Shown here: one piece after another, positions 1 to 13,080 of the stretch | Layout of the letters: every line of letters begins with the position of its first letter | Position numbering within the stretch: position 1 is the first letter of the stretch | From: Gentiana macrophylla | Lineage: Eukaryota > Streptophyta > Magnoliopsida > Gentianales > Gentianaceae | Assembly (NCBI GenBank): GCA_026214975.1 | Contig: CM047809.1 | Span: 25,022,241-25,086,240 of the forward strand | Length of the DNA stretch: 64,000 nt | Direction: 5' to 3' | Notes under the pieces: model-generated | What the model saw: the letters and a program-made list of their open reading frames with translations, nothing else | Told to the model about the DNA's origin: nothing | Database searches by the model: none | Program-made: the position numbers and the translations under genes

Positions 1-2121
1 ATGTCTTTGATTTCCTTTAATAAAGAAAATCTAAAGTTTATTAAATAGTTTATTTAACCTTTTGAATCGTATTCAAAACATTAACTATTTAATTAACCTT
101 TAAGCAATGTTTAAAGAATTAAGTCAATACTTAAATCTTACAATTTTGAAAACAACCTTTCCAAAATTTGATGTGGTCATTCTTATCCAACGTTTGAATT
201 AATTGTCATTGTATGACAGAATGATCATCTTGGATCGTATCCAATATATAATTAATTCGTTGAAACTTATTTCAAGTGATTTAATCATATCTTGAGCTTC
301 CGCTTTTCATTAATAATTAAAGTCTTGGAGAACTCCATCAAATATGTAGTCTCCTTGTCTCTAACTACTATAACGGGATTGCTCGTGTTATTGCTTTTTT
401 TAAAAGGATTAAAATTTACTTAACCATTCTTGAGAACGTTTCTCAAACAGTCATAATTTGTTTTACTAATCGAGAAAAACATAAATATAAAAGTTTGCTA
501 AAAACTACAACATAAAATAAAGATAAAAGAGTGTTATTGTTTACACATACAAAATCAAAGATGGTCTTTGGTTTATGATTTTGCTCCCACTAGTCAACTA
601 CTCCCAATTAACTTTCAAGATTTATTAATTTCTTTAGTGGACAAGATCCCACTAAACTACCGCGACCCCCGCTTTGGCTGGTGGGCCGAAAATAGTCTAA
701 TAGGTAGACAAACATTTGTCAATCGTATCTTATACGACTCTTGTTGTTTGACTAGTCAACTCTTTGACAATTTTCATCTTATGAAGTAGTCAAACCCTTG
801 CCTCTAAAATCCAAACGACCCTGCTTTGGCTGGTGGCCGAGAGAATTCTTAGTCAAGTCATAACCCCAATATTCGTGAGATCTCATACGATCATATCTCG
901 ATAATGACGATATACCCGAGGTGGGTTAACCCCCTGCTTTGGCTGATGAGTTGGATCCGAACAAGGGCTCTTCACCGTCATTATAATATGGGGAGGCAAT
1001 TTTAACTTGATTCTTTTGAGGTAGAAGTATTTATGTAAATTAATTCTCTTAATTAATTTTAATTAAGGTCACATCAAGTATATCTATCTCTATAGACATA
1101 CATCCTACACATTCATCTAAATCGTGCATAGTTATGCATCTATCGTATCATATAAAATAAATACAAGCACAAAATAAATAAATGAATAAAGTAACCGGTA
1201 TGATCATGGAATTTTCCTAGGTGCGGTTTCGAACACAAACTGACGAAACCGCGGGTCATAATCTAAGGGTAGCTGCAACCACCAATAGGATCTTTAATGC
1301 GCCATCTCGAATGAGATCTTTATTCTTATTTCTTTGGTCTCCATCTTCTGCTCCATTATTGTTACATTTATTTTTATCTAATAAAATAAATACACCCGCC
1401 GTACACGGAGGGAGCTAACGGGAATGAGATAAATGCAGAAAATAAACTAGGTCACGTTCTTCATAACGGCCTAGGACAATTTTTAAACCAAAAGAAAAAT
1501 TAAATCATTCACATCTATCCTATCGGTCGAGTCAATAATCAATCGGGGTCCATATAATCATTTTATATCTTCTATATCTAATCCATACAATAACATCTTA
1601 TGAAAAAGATAAAATTAAATTTAACTACTTGCGACTTAATTAATCAATAACATTTAATCTATTAAATAATTTTATCCAATCAATAAACTAATTAACATTT
1701 AATTAATTAATGATTTTAATCGAAATAAAATTAACGGTTAATTTTAAACGATTTTAATTTCAATTTTAATTAATTAGAACTATTCTAAAATAAATCAAAA
1801 TTAAAATTAAGTCTCTCTTGTTTCTTTCCTTTTGATTCATAATCAAAAGGGATGTCTTTGGTTTCCTAAACCAAAAGTCATCTCCCTTGGCCCTTTCCAA
1901 AATCAAAATTTTGAAAAGAGTCTAGGCCTATTCCGAACAAAATTTGGAATTGCCAATATTTTGGTTAATATGCCTGGCCACTTTTCAAAATCAAAATTTT
2001 GGAAGTGGCCTAGGCCTAGGCCTTTCCCAAATCAAATATTTGGAAAGGGCCTAGGCGTATTCCAAACAAAGTTTGGAAAGACCATTATTATTTTAATGTC
2101 ATGTGACATCCCAATGACCCA

Positions 2122-2404
2122 AACTATTTGAACCATTGGTTAGCCACATGACACAACTAAACAAAAGAGGAATTATCAATCACAACTATGAACCATATTG
2201 AAATACAAAATACACAAGACAAAAATTTGGAGATTCGACAGCATTGACCGGTCAACCGACGCCAACTATTTGAACCATTGGTTAGCCACATGACACAACT
2301 AAACAAAAGAGGAATTATCAATCACAACTATGAACTATATTGAAATACAAAATACACAATACAAAATTTTGGAGACTCGACAGCATTGACCGGTCAACCG
2401 ACGC
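2122..2404. repeat. 142-bp tandem duplication
   Basis: Two head-to-tail copies, 2122-2263 and 2264-2404, start with aactatttgaacc and end with ggtcaaccgacgc. They differ by only a few substitutions and about one indel, so the duplication is recent relative to the surrounding decay. It sits just inside the primer-site end of the minus-strand Copia LTR, where leader sequence would lie. Confidence 0.85.
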
Positions 2405-2583
2405 TGACCAGCCGCCGCCGGTGGTGGTGCCGCCGCCAGTCGGCCGAGCACCACCCAATCTCGTTTTTTTTTCTTTTCGTGTATCGTTTTGCGAATCATA
2501 AAATCTTTCATCTTTTAATTACGTGATTCAAACGATAGAATTAACTACGCAAATTAACATGCTTATTGCTTAAGCTCGAAGCT

Positions 2584-2596
2584 CGCTCCGATACCA
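2584..2596 (-). promoter_or_regulatory. Primer-binding site, initiator tRNA-Met type
   Basis: Read on the minus strand the bases are gtggtatcggagc, one mismatch from the TGGTATCAGAGC core complementary to initiator tRNA-Met. The site directly abuts the LTR end at 2598, which fixes the element's orientation as minus. Confidence 0.7.
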
Positions 2597-2960
2597 CTGT
2601 TAGGAAATCTACGCGGGAACGCATCGGAATTTAAAATTTATTTCCTATCGACCCAATCGACTTCGTTTAAGCAATAAACAATTAAGCTAATAGACGGTGG
2701 TTACCTTGGTTGATCTAAAAGATCGACGATTTGACCGTTAAGGAGAGTAGCGATGCACGAAGCCGCCCAAGTGTTCGGCCTCTACCGGTGATCCACACGA
2801 ACAGCCCGCCGGAATCCCATCATGGATTGCTACCAGAAAAACTCGGCTGCTAGACCGACATTTTCTCTCTCTTAAAACTCTCTCTGAGAAGCTCTCTATT
2901 TTTCACAAGAACTATTAGCTCTTGGAACTGTGATGTGCAAAAGAGCTTAACACCCACCTC

Positions 2961-2970
2961 CTATTTATAG
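2961..2970 (-). promoter_or_regulatory. TATA box of the Copia LTR promoter
   Basis: Minus-strand ctataaatag, about 360 bp before the LTR's inner end, in the position expected for an LTR transcription start. Confidence 0.55.
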
Positions 2971-3152
2971 TGATTGGGGCGCCCCTAGTAGAGTAGAGAC
3001 GAAGAAAACATTTCCTAATAAAATAAGGAAAATATAATTGATTGATTTAACTCATTAATATTCAATATCTTATATTAAATATTTTCTCCAAGATATATAT
3101 TGACAATATCTTATATTGAATATATCTTTATCTTACTACCATAAATCAATTT

Positions 3153-3233
<81 letters not shown>
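3153..3233. repeat. (CA)n(TA)n compound microsatellite
   Basis: About 20 bases of alternating AC followed by about 60 bases of alternating AT inside the Copia LTR. The apparent ORF over it is an artefact of the repeat. Confidence 0.95.
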
Positions 3234-3237
<4 letters not shown>

Positions 3238-4591
3238 CACATATAAATCCATTTATATAAATATGAACTACTTAAATATGCATCCTTTAGTCACGTGAAT
3301 CTACACATATCACATACATATACGATTCACGCCAACATATACATATTTATACATATATATTAATATCTAATATTAATATAATACTATGATTAATTAATTT
3401 GCAACATATGTATCAATATACATATATATTTTCGACACATATACATTATGTGTATATTTAATTAATCAACATAATTAATATCTTGTATTATATTTATTCA
3501 TAATAAATAAATACCACCATATTAAATTACCACTATAACCTTTATAGTACGAGATAAACTTTCCTTATTTGGTCATCAACTATAACCACATTTTAATCCG
3601 GCTAGATGTTCTTATGTGTGTGACCCGATAGGCTTTCGAATATGTTGGCCGTAGACACAAAGTGCAAATCACGAAAATGCCCTTCATACCTAACGATCAC
3701 AGGATGATGTCTAGCAACACACCGTGACCCCCAATCATCGGAAGAGTCAAATGAAATGACTACTAGCTTTCATGTGAAACAGTTATCGTGTAAGTTACAA
3801 TCCTATCGCTATATAATATCCATACGATCGTATCTCAAGTGTCAATGCATTAACGATCGTATCTTATAATCTGGATATCATGATCTCTCGAAGTAACTAA
3901 TTTACTTCCACTTTGCAAAGATTCACGAGAGCTAGAAATTCCTTATAAGAAGGCCATTTCGGATATTCGATCCCAATCATAGGATACGCAATTCCCAGAC
4001 GACCAAACATGTATACTTCGCATGCTTCAGTATCACACTCAATTACTACCGCATGATCGCCCCGTGGCTAGGAGAAACCTCAATAGTGTCAAAGCATGAC
4101 AATCCACACCATGATGCCATGAAGACTCCAGTCCTAAGGATAATTACACCACCGCCACATAGTGTGACACTTAATGTAAGTGGGTCAGTCTAACATACGC
4201 ATTATCTAATACACGTCCACGTACAGTCCAAGTGTCTCTACTCTTTGATAGACGAGATCTATCCCTGCCCTTAAAGACAGAAGACATCTAATACGTGCTA
4301 GTCTGTTTATACTATCAATGCCCTATTCAATAGTACATCCGCCTAGAGACATTTAAGTATCAAACTTATTAAAGTGATTAGAGATCTCATCAACCATAAT
4401 CTCGCTTTCTCTATCACAGCTTAATACTAAGGACGTTATCATATAGCAATTCACTATTGGTTCTTTAAAAAGAACATATATGACAACATAAAAGCCATTT
4501 AATATATGTATAAACATAAAGAAATAGTAGAAATGATCCGACCTGGTTGGATCCGGTCCAACCCGATTGGGTTTAGGACACTATTCCAACA

Positions 4592-5147
4592 TATCACTCC
4601 CTGGCTTCAAAAGCTTCAGTGACTCAGTCTCTATCACAGCTCCTTGAGAACATATCTTTCAGCAGCTATCACAAAGTTTGCAACTCCTTCTCAGATTCCT
4701 CTGATTAAATTCTTCACAGATTTGTTGATCAATCTCAGAGCTTGATTTGGAATTGAAGTTATGATGCTGAGTTGATCTCTAGATGTTTTCTTTAAGTGCA
4801 GATAGAAGGCTTTGCACTTTGACAGAGTTTTTACTTTGATTCAATCATTGTTTTTCTTTTCTGTCAATGCCTTCTATTTATAGCCTTGATAATCCTCAAT
4901 TTGAATTTTTGTCCGTTGGCTATTAAATGTGAGGAATAATCTTTGATTTAATTCTTGATTCCCCCTTAATTGTATTCTCCTTGATTTCAGTGGCGGGATT
5001 TTTCTTCCAACATTTATCAGAAAATCCGTCCTTGACTGATCCTCAATTGATTGTGCATTTAATGCTTGATCTTCATCACTTGAAATCTGAACCAGTAAGC
5101 TTTACTTCGCCGTTCCCTGAACGGTTATGTAATTCTCCTAACTTACT
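4592..5147 (-). other. LTR-like flank split from 12252-13080 by a later insertion
   Basis: Minus-strand reading shows a TATA box (ctataaataga, about 4877-4887), so this is probably old LTR promoter DNA. It is interrupted on its right by the 7.1-kb element at 5148. No coding sequence is seen; the ORF at 4981-5202 has no recognisable motif. Confidence 0.35.
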
Positions 5148-6843
5148 TGATGACGTAGATCAAATGATAATAAAATACTTGACCACCATAAACCAATACT
5201 AGCAAAAGGACTAGGTCCATCGTAGTATAGCTATAGCGAATCAAGGTCGATCCCACAGGGAACCAATTGTGGATCATTTATATACAAACATTTAATCATT
5301 CATGTCAAGCACACAGAGGTGGTCTAAGACCAACAAAAGACAAGGTAAGGTGAAAACTGACTCGACACAACACAAACAAAGACAATGTAATTAACCTCCC
5401 CAATCATTGTGTTATCGTTTGGATCTTGAGATTCTATATAATCAAACTAGACTCAATAACTATTAATCCGATTCGTATTTCTTTTATATTGGCTACGGGA
5501 GTCATCCCCTAAACTTGACTTAGTTCCGGGTAGGACACTAGATCACTATGCTACATTATGTGACTTCACCTTTTGGGTCTCCATCTCATATAACTTGCAC
5601 GCTTACAATACTAGGGATACCGATATTAACCGTATTCCTCACCTAGGCAACATTCCTGTGGTTAGGCATACTTCCTAAGTGATTGCATCATTCTCTGTCC
5701 CATTAACAATTACCTGCACGGTCTCATGTTAATCTACAATTTACGTATAACTAGATGAGCTCAATTCCCTAATACAGAACAGATCTAGATCTCGCTGAAA
5801 GTCCTGGAAGATCAATTCATGAGCCGACCTTAGAGCCCTATATTGGTATTTTCTAATCAAACGCTAATTAAAACAGACGAGCAATGTAGCCGTAGCTATA
5901 CCTACTAAGATAAGAAATTCTAGGTGGACAATCACACCATAAAGACTTGGCTAGATTGACACGGCGAAAACCTAAATAATAGCGTTTCTACATACGTAAG
6001 GAATAAAATAGAGATTCATAAAGCAATTATATAGATCTACTAAAAACACGATTGTCTATCATACCAAAGACATCTATAGGTCACCGGATAACAGATCTGG
6101 GCGTGTGGATCCTTATAGACAAGGAATCCCCACTGCCTCATATCGTATCCTTAGATCTACATCGTTCGGTGAAGAACGAACAACCTCAAACGATAAACAA
6201 TAATTGAGGGGACTTAATTACAAAGAACAAAGAACAAATAATACAAATAACTCACATTATTGCTGCTGGAAATTTGTATAAAAACTGCTCTGAGAAACTG
6301 AGGATTTGTGTTATGAGTTGTGATGTAAAGTGTATAGTGTATGTAGTAAAATTCGTGGCTGCTCTTTATATAGAGGCTTAGGCCGACTTAATGATAGATT
6401 TAAAAACCCTAAAATGCGTAGAGATAACTCCAAGTCGATCCTCGAGATTTTGCTAAACTCGCCCCTAGTGAATGCGACTCATTTGCCGGTGAAGTCGATC
6501 TCCGCCTCGATTGGCTCGCTGGCTTTTCTTGTTCCACACTCCACTCTTCGTGCTACTTTTATATTTATCTTTAATGCAATCCGATTCCGCTCCGATTTAT
6601 CTTGAGATTTACTTCCTTCGTTGGTAGATATCCTCCGATTCACCGTAATCTATAAAATCAATAATTATCGCACAGTAAATCATATTTTAATAATAAAAAC
6701 AGATAAATACCAAATTATATTCTATGAATCACATAACATTAAATAAACATTATAAACATGTGATTTCATATAAAATATATATTATTAAGCTCGATTTAAG
6801 GACAACGTTGATAACTTTTATGGGTATAATTTGACCGTCATCA
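5148..6843 (-). repeat. 3' LTR of the non-autonomous Athila/Tat-like element
   Basis: 1,696 bp. Ends form a 7-bp inverted repeat, TGATGAC...GTCATCA. A minus-strand TATA box (cctctatataaagagc) lies at 6361-6376. Compared with 10559-12251 it shows scattered substitutions and few indels, suggesting a fairly young insertion. Confidence 0.92.
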
Positions 6844-9800
6844 ACTACCCCCCACTTAGACTTTGATCGTCCCAAACAAAGCATCAATAAGTCATTCCCC
6901 AAGATAACATTTTCCAATGGTCAAATCATACTTACACAAGAAACTCGAGTCAACTCATGCCATTCATGCTCATAAGATATCCATTATTCGCTACTCGCTA
7001 TGAATCGAAGTGATGTGTGCATGTGCATTCAGTTTTATATATTCGTGGCAAGATTAAAGTTTATGCTAACTTTGCAGTCTTAACCTACCAACATCAACAT
7101 TCCCACTTCTTAAGCCTCGCAATGGTTAAAGACATGATGCAATAAGCAAGAGCGTCATCCCGAAGGTTTTTGGACTCGGAGACCGAGAAATACTCAAAGC
7201 CTCTTAAAATGTTGAATTTCTTCGCATTTTCATAATTTCAAGTATTAACACCTCTCAAGAAAGAAACTTGCTTTAAAAGTAAAGTATGCATTGCAAGAAT
7301 CCTCCTCTCACGGATTAGTCAATAGCGTTGAATATTACCACAAGCTCGGGGCTACTTTGGTAATGTTACTACAAGCCCAATGTTTAACGCATTGTTAAAA
7401 CACAGATAATTCTCAAGCTTATTACTCCGCTTTGACGGCCAGAAGATAGGAATACATCAGCAGATAAATATCGACACTAAGTCTACATAACCAATCATCT
7501 ACGCAATGTACACATAATTCTTCTAGTTATTATGATTCGTGCAATAATAGTCGATTCAAAATTGAGTATTCGAATAATAAATAACTACTTGCAACAGTCG
7601 GCATGAATATCCTTAAATTTACATTCACATAAGTATAAAATGATCACGTAATCATGCAACTTGGTTCCTTTCCTATCAATTCAATGTTTTAAGAACTCAC
7701 AATTCTAAGGGTACGAGATAATTAATTCGGCAATTTTCAATTTTCTTCAACTTTTCGCCGTTTCATTCAATTTTAACACATATCACATCATAGCTAAGTC
7801 TCCTACCCCCCACTTAAACATGGCATTGTCCCTAATGACAAATAAAAATGAGATATTAAGAAAAAGACTTAGCTCTGGAAATGGCTCTCAAGTAAGATGT
7901 AGAATGCAGGAGTAATCCAAGCACGTCGTGGAGAAGCAAACAAAATCCTGGTAAAGCAAACCAAACAGAAACTCCATGAAACTGTTAATAACACGTCAAT
8001 GGAAGTTACAAATAATGTGGCAGTAATTAAATATAAAATATCCAAAAATAAATTAAGCCACTTTATTGTATACAACCAATGACAAGGAAAACCAAAGAGT
8101 TAAAACGACTCGTTCATACACGAATTCTAAAATGAATGAGAAGAAGGATATATACAGACTCAAAAAGAAAAATAAATAATCAACAAAAGATTATAGTCTT
8201 CATCTATATCCTCCACCACAAAAATATGCAGAAAACCGGGTGGATAAGACAAAGATAAAAAAGCATCACCCCATGTGGAAAAACACGAGGTGGACTAGAT
8301 CGACAAGGTATTCAAACCAGTGTTAAGAGAAACTTGGTAAGGTCTAACATATTGGATGGGACCAATTGGTTAAAGAATTAATCAGATACTTCGCGCATAA
8401 GCTTCTCGCTTGGATTGGATATCAACAACTTAGGGAGATGTAGCTACTCCTCAAAAGTACTAAGTACCCAATTTAGCATTTAGAAGTTCTCAACGTCATC
8501 AACAAGGTCGGATCGGTGGGATAGTATAGAACAAAACTCATCATCTAGAAATGTGCCGGAAGGGTCAGAAAAATTGCGAAATTGAAATCTTCCGGTAGAA
8601 AGAGAAGTTGTATTTCGATCGAACCAAAAACTTATAAAATCTAGCTAGCTGCAGAGCTACACTTACCCCAGCTAGGATCATGAAAACCAAAATGATAAAA
8701 GATAATCATTAAAACTTAGCAATATTTCTAATTACGCAACACAAGAGTATTTTGTAAACAAAATGGAGGTTGAGAGTATGATGGGTTTAGAAAAAAATAT
8801 AAGGATGGTAAGAAAAAATAATATAGGGATGGGGCAGAAATTGTGTTCTGGGTGGGTGGAAATTGTTTTAGAATATGGGTTTGGGTAGGTATTGGTGAAG
8901 GGATTGGGTTAGGGTGGGAGAGTGAAATAGATGGAAAGAAAGAGAGGGGATGAAAGAATGGTTAGAAATGTGAACTGTGTTGAGGTGATTGGTGAGAGGA
9001 TCGAAAAGTTTGAAGGTGAAAAAGTGTAAAGTGAAAGATAAGGATAGTTGCAGAACGAATTGCACACCATTTTAGATTTTCACTTGGATCACCGTTCTTA
9101 AAAGTTTTGGGAGTTGACCAAAAAGCGTTCTTGTTGGCACCACTCATTCTCTGTTACATTTTCAGTAATTCTCAAGTTCTCTTAATGCTTCCATCTTAAG
9201 GTTGATTGCTAAATTTCCTTTTCTTTAGCAATTTCTCGACTCTCCTAAGAAACTCTATTTCACGTGGCCTATATTGAGTAAAAAGGTTCTGCACATCCTT
9301 AGCCTAATGGCCATCGGAACACGGCAAAATAAAAAACCTCAACATATGTCACGTTACTCTTATTTGACTTAAAGAAAACAAAACCTAAAAAACTAAAAAG
9401 AAATCCTAAGGGTTTTAAAGAAGTAGTTCTGAGTTTAAAGTACTCAGCTCGACTTTCCAAAAATTATCCTTATCAGTTATCATTCTTGGATCGCCAGATA
9501 TTGACCCCTCGAGCACTATATGAGGTGGGCTCGTCGCTTTTGCGGATTAATACCCTTCCCTTGGTTGTGAGACCTAGGAAACGACATCTATCCATACCAT
9601 TTATACAATGCTCTTACCTCGGCTCTCGTTTTAGGAACTAGTGAATTCTAAGAAGATTTAGTCCTAGGGACCTATTTTAATCATATCCTCTATAATGCTG
9701 CTTCATTATGCTCTCTCAAAACTCAACGTCTTCTTTAGATTGTGAATTCTTAAAACTACACAAATTGTTGCTCTCATGATCATTAGAAGCAATCTCATGC

Positions 9801-10558
9801 ATAGGACAATGAGATTTTAACAGAACTACGAGGAACTCTTTATTCACTGCTTCTTTCAACTACTACATGTTTCCTTACACCCTCTAGATGAGACAGATTT
9901 GGGGCAGAACCTTCCACACTAATAAAATTAATCTTACAAACCAACTCCGGGCTAAGATTCATACTCAGGTTCATGTATAGGCTAACTTATGTTCAAAAAA
10001 CCAAAAGATAGTAAAACATAAGCAAAAAAAAGTAGTACCTTGCCTTCAATATTATACCTCGAAGAATTTAAGCCTTTAAAAAAAATTCTTTCTTTTTTTT
10101 CGGAGCCATCTTGGTGCTTTAAAGGTATTGCTTTCATCGCTTTACCCATCGTAGATTCGTAGCTCCACATGTTGCTGGGTTATTTTCTCAACACCCGAGA
10201 AAAATTACTGACTCGGATTATTGTTTCCCTGGTTTCTACAAACAGAAGAAAAACAAAACAAAGCGGACCGTGATCGACTTTAACATGGTTTCCCATGCTG
10301 CTATCAGACTTTCTGGATTAAACATACGGAGATAAACGAACGCGAAATTCGAAATAGAGGCGATTTTATTTGGCGAGCGACTCTGGCTTCTTTGGGAGCG
10401 AAAGCAATTCTCCAGAATCTAGAATTTTTACACAAAGCAGACAACCAGAGAGACTCAAAAACGTAAAAACAGACTCTAAAACAGAAAACTTGACATGAAT
10501 AAAAAATTATTTATATATAAAATTGACCGTTGGTTCCCCGGCAACGGCACCAAAAACT
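6844..10558 (-). other. Non-coding interior of the Athila/Tat-like element
   Basis: 3.7 kb with only short ORFs (for example 7869-8075, 8868-9065 and 9982-10170, all minus) and no retroviral motifs. A polypurine tract, minus-strand CTAAGTGGGGGGTAG, sits beside the 3' LTR. A second near-identical tract (minus-strand TTAAGTGGGGGGTAG) lies inside at about 7803-7816. Confidence 0.8.
10535..10552 (-). promoter_or_regulatory. Primer-binding site, Athila/Tat type
   Basis: Minus strand reads TGGTGCCGTTGCCGGGGA, six bases inside the LTR end. This motif is characteristic of Athila and Tat lineages (usually TGGCGCCGTTGCC). Confidence 0.85.
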
Positions 10559-12251
10559 TGATGACATAGATCAAGTGATAATAAAATACTTGACCACCAT
10601 ATACCAATACTAGCAAGAGGACTAGGCCCATCGTAGTATAGCTATAGCGAATCAAGGTCGATCCCACAGGGAACCAATTGTGGATCATTTATATACAAAC
10701 AATTAATCATTCTTGTCAAGCACACAGAGGCGGTCTAAGACCAACAAAAGACAAGGTAAGGTGAAAATTGACTCGACACAACACAAACAAAGACAACGTA
10801 ATTAACCTCCCCAATCATTGTGTTATCGTTTGGATCTAGTGATTCTATATAATTAAACTAGACTCAATAACTATTAATCCGATTCGTATTTCTTTTATAT
10901 TGGCTATGGGAGTCATCCCCTAAACTTGACTTAGTTCCGGGTAGGACACTAGATCACTGTGCTACATTACGTGACTTCACCTTTTGGGTCTCCATCTCAT
11001 ATAACGTGCACGCTTACAATACTAGGGATGCCGATATTAACCGTATTCCTCACCTAGGCAACATTCTTGTGGTTAGGCGTACTTCCTAAGTGATCGCATC
11101 AATCTGTGTCCCATTAACAATTACCTGCACGGTTTCGTGTTAATCTACGATTTACGTATAACTAGATGAGCTCAATTCCCTAATACAGAACTATCTAGAT
11201 CTCGTTGAAAGTCCCGGAAGATCAATTCATAAGCCGACCTAGGAGCCCTATATTGGTATTTTCTAATCATACGCTAATTAAAACAGACGAGAAACGTAGC
11301 CGTAGGCATACCTACTAAGATAAGAAATTCTAGGTGGACAATCACACCATAAAGACGTGGCTAGATTGACGCGGCGCAAACCTAAATCTTAGCGTTTCTA
11401 CATACATAACAGATAAAATAGAGATTAATAAAGCAATTATATAGATCTACTAAAAGCACGATTGTCGATCATACCAAAGTCATCTATAGGTCACCGGATA
11501 ACAGATCTGGGCGTTGGATCCTTATAGACAAGGAATCTCCACTGCCTCATATCGTATCCTTAGATCTACATCGTTCGGTGAAGAACGAACAACCTCAAAC
11601 GATAAACAATAATTGGGGGGACTTAATTACAAAGAACAAAGAACAAATAAATACAAATAACTCACATTATTGTTCTTTGGAAATTTGTATAAAAGCGCTG
11701 AGAAAAGCGAGGATTTGTGTTATGAGTTGTGATGTAAAGTGTATAGTGTATGTAGTAAAATTCGTGGCTGCTCTTTATATAGAGGCTTAGGCCGACTTAA
11801 TGATAGATTTAAAAACCCTAAAACGCGTAGAGATAACTCCAAGTCGATCCTCGAGATTTTCTTTGAACTCACCCCAATGAATGATCGCCTCATCGCCAGC
11901 GAGTCGATGCGCCTCTGATTGGCTCGCTGGCTTTTCTTGTTCCACACTCCACTCTTCGTGCTACTTTGACATTTATCTTTAATGCAATCCGATTCCGCTC
12001 CGATTTATCTTGAGATTTACTTCCTTCGTTGGTAGATATCCTCCGATTCACCGTAATCTATAAAATCAATAATTATCATACGATAAATCATATTTTAATA
12101 ATAAAAATAGATAAATACCAAATTATATTCTATAAATCACATAACATTAAATAAACATTATAAACATGTGATTTAATATAAAATATATATTATTAAGCTC
12201 GATTTAAGGACAACGTTGATGACTTTTATGGGTATAATTTGACCGTCATCA
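10559..12251 (-). repeat. 5' LTR of the non-autonomous Athila/Tat-like element
   Basis: 1,693 bp, same TGATGAC...GTCATCA termini as its partner. The minus-strand TATA box is at about 11770-11786. It directly adjoins the primer-binding site, which defines it as the 5' LTR. Confidence 0.92.
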
Positions 12252-13080
12252 GTTGTTTAGCTCTTCCTTCACTGATTTGTCTTTACTCAGCCGAAAGTCA
12301 GTTCACTTTGCCAGTTCACTGCCTTGTTATTTTATTTGGTTCTTTCAAGTACTTTTTGTACTTCACTGATCCTTGATTCGGGTGAGATCAATATACACCA
12401 TATTTGACAATGTATTCCATCATTTAAATCATAACTTAGACTTATCCAAGGTCATCACAGACTTCCTTGGTTATAAGGCAGATCATTTTATCTTCACTTC
12501 TTCTCTGTTGGTACTTTACTGACTTCACTCTGCCGAATATCTGTTTTGATCTGCCGTCCTACCAACTAGTACAATACTTGTCTGACTTAACTTATACAAC
12601 ATGTCAGACTCTAAGTAAAGACTTATACAGAGAATTCTAACTTATTTCAGAATTTGCTATAACAGCTAGTATGCCCATCATCAAAACATAATTAAATGTT
12701 CCTAACATCTTCTAAGTGTTTGAAGCATTCAAGAAAACATCAAGATCTATAACACATAAAGAAAAACAGAGCTATTGTGTTTATCATACACATCCAGAAG
12801 AAAGCTCATCACAAGTTGTATCATCTTTGATTCACGTCTCAACTTTGTTTATTCAAATGTTAAGACTGTGAAACACCAAGACGGTGTGAAGAATAGTTGA
12901 GGTGAAAATAGGAAGACTGTGTTTGTGGTGGAGCTGGAGAAGAGGCAATACAACCTTTTAAGGACAATGAAGCAGTTGGGGAGCAGCAATCCGACCTGTT
13001 CTTTGATTGTGTAGATAGTGAAGATATAGGGATTAGCCAAGGACTATTATATAGGACTTTTTGTAACCGATCCACCTCAA
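12252..13080 (-). other. LTR-like DNA on the far side of the insertion
   Basis: Probable continuation of the disrupted repeat at 4592-5147. The minus strand has a TATA-like cctatataatag at about 13045-13056. Overlapping minus ORFs at 12849-13075 resemble no family I know. Confidence 0.3.

Larger units (their letters stand above)
1..2597 (-). other. AT-rich internal or flanking DNA next to a Copia-type LTR
   Basis: No credible protein is visible; the short ORFs look like chance. The stretch lies on the internal side of the LTR at 2598-4591, so it may be leader or a large non-coding interior of the same minus-strand element, whose other LTR would lie left of the window. It carries three degenerate copies of the motif gctttggctg (about 672, 828 and 935), short reiterated segments around 1850-2080 with the motif cctaggcct, and a tandem duplication at 2122-2404 described separately. 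Assignment to the element is inferred from position only. Confidence 0.4.
2598..4591 (-). repeat. LTR of a Copia-type retrotransposon (5' LTR, minus strand)
   Basis: About 2.0 kb bounded by TG...CA on the minus strand: it begins TGTTGGAATAGTGTCC at 4591 and ends TCCTAACA at 2598. The TGTTGGAATA start and tRNA-Met primer site are typical of plant Copia LTRs. A minus-strand TATA box (ctataaatag, 2961-2970) marks the U3/R boundary. A (CA)n(TA)n tract lies inside at 3153-3233. The partner LTR is not in the window, so a solo LTR cannot be fully excluded, but the adjacent primer site argues for a 5' LTR. Confidence 0.75.
5148..12251 (-). mobile_element. Non-autonomous Athila/Tat-like Ty3/gypsy retrotransposon, 7.1 kb
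   Basis: Two near-identical LTRs (5148-6843 and 10559-12251) flank about 3.7 kb with no gag, protease, RT or integrase that I can recognise on either strand. On the minus strand the order is 5' LTR (10559-12251), primer site (10535-10552), non-coding interior, polypurine tract (about 6846-6858), 3' LTR (5148-6843). The primer site TGGTGCCGTTGCCGGGGA is the type used by Athila and Tat elements. A large LTR element lacking coding capacity fits a LARD-like derivative mobilised in trans. No clear 5-bp target duplication is seen (left flank ttact, right gttgt). Confidence 0.88.

Noticed and set aside
3116..3298. 60-residue ORF rich in Tyr-Ile and Thr-His
   Set aside because: Translation of a CA/TA microsatellite.
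6330..6605. 91-residue plus ORF and its counterpart 11578-11790
   Set aside because: Both lie in LTRs of a minus-strand element; not conserved in length between the copies.
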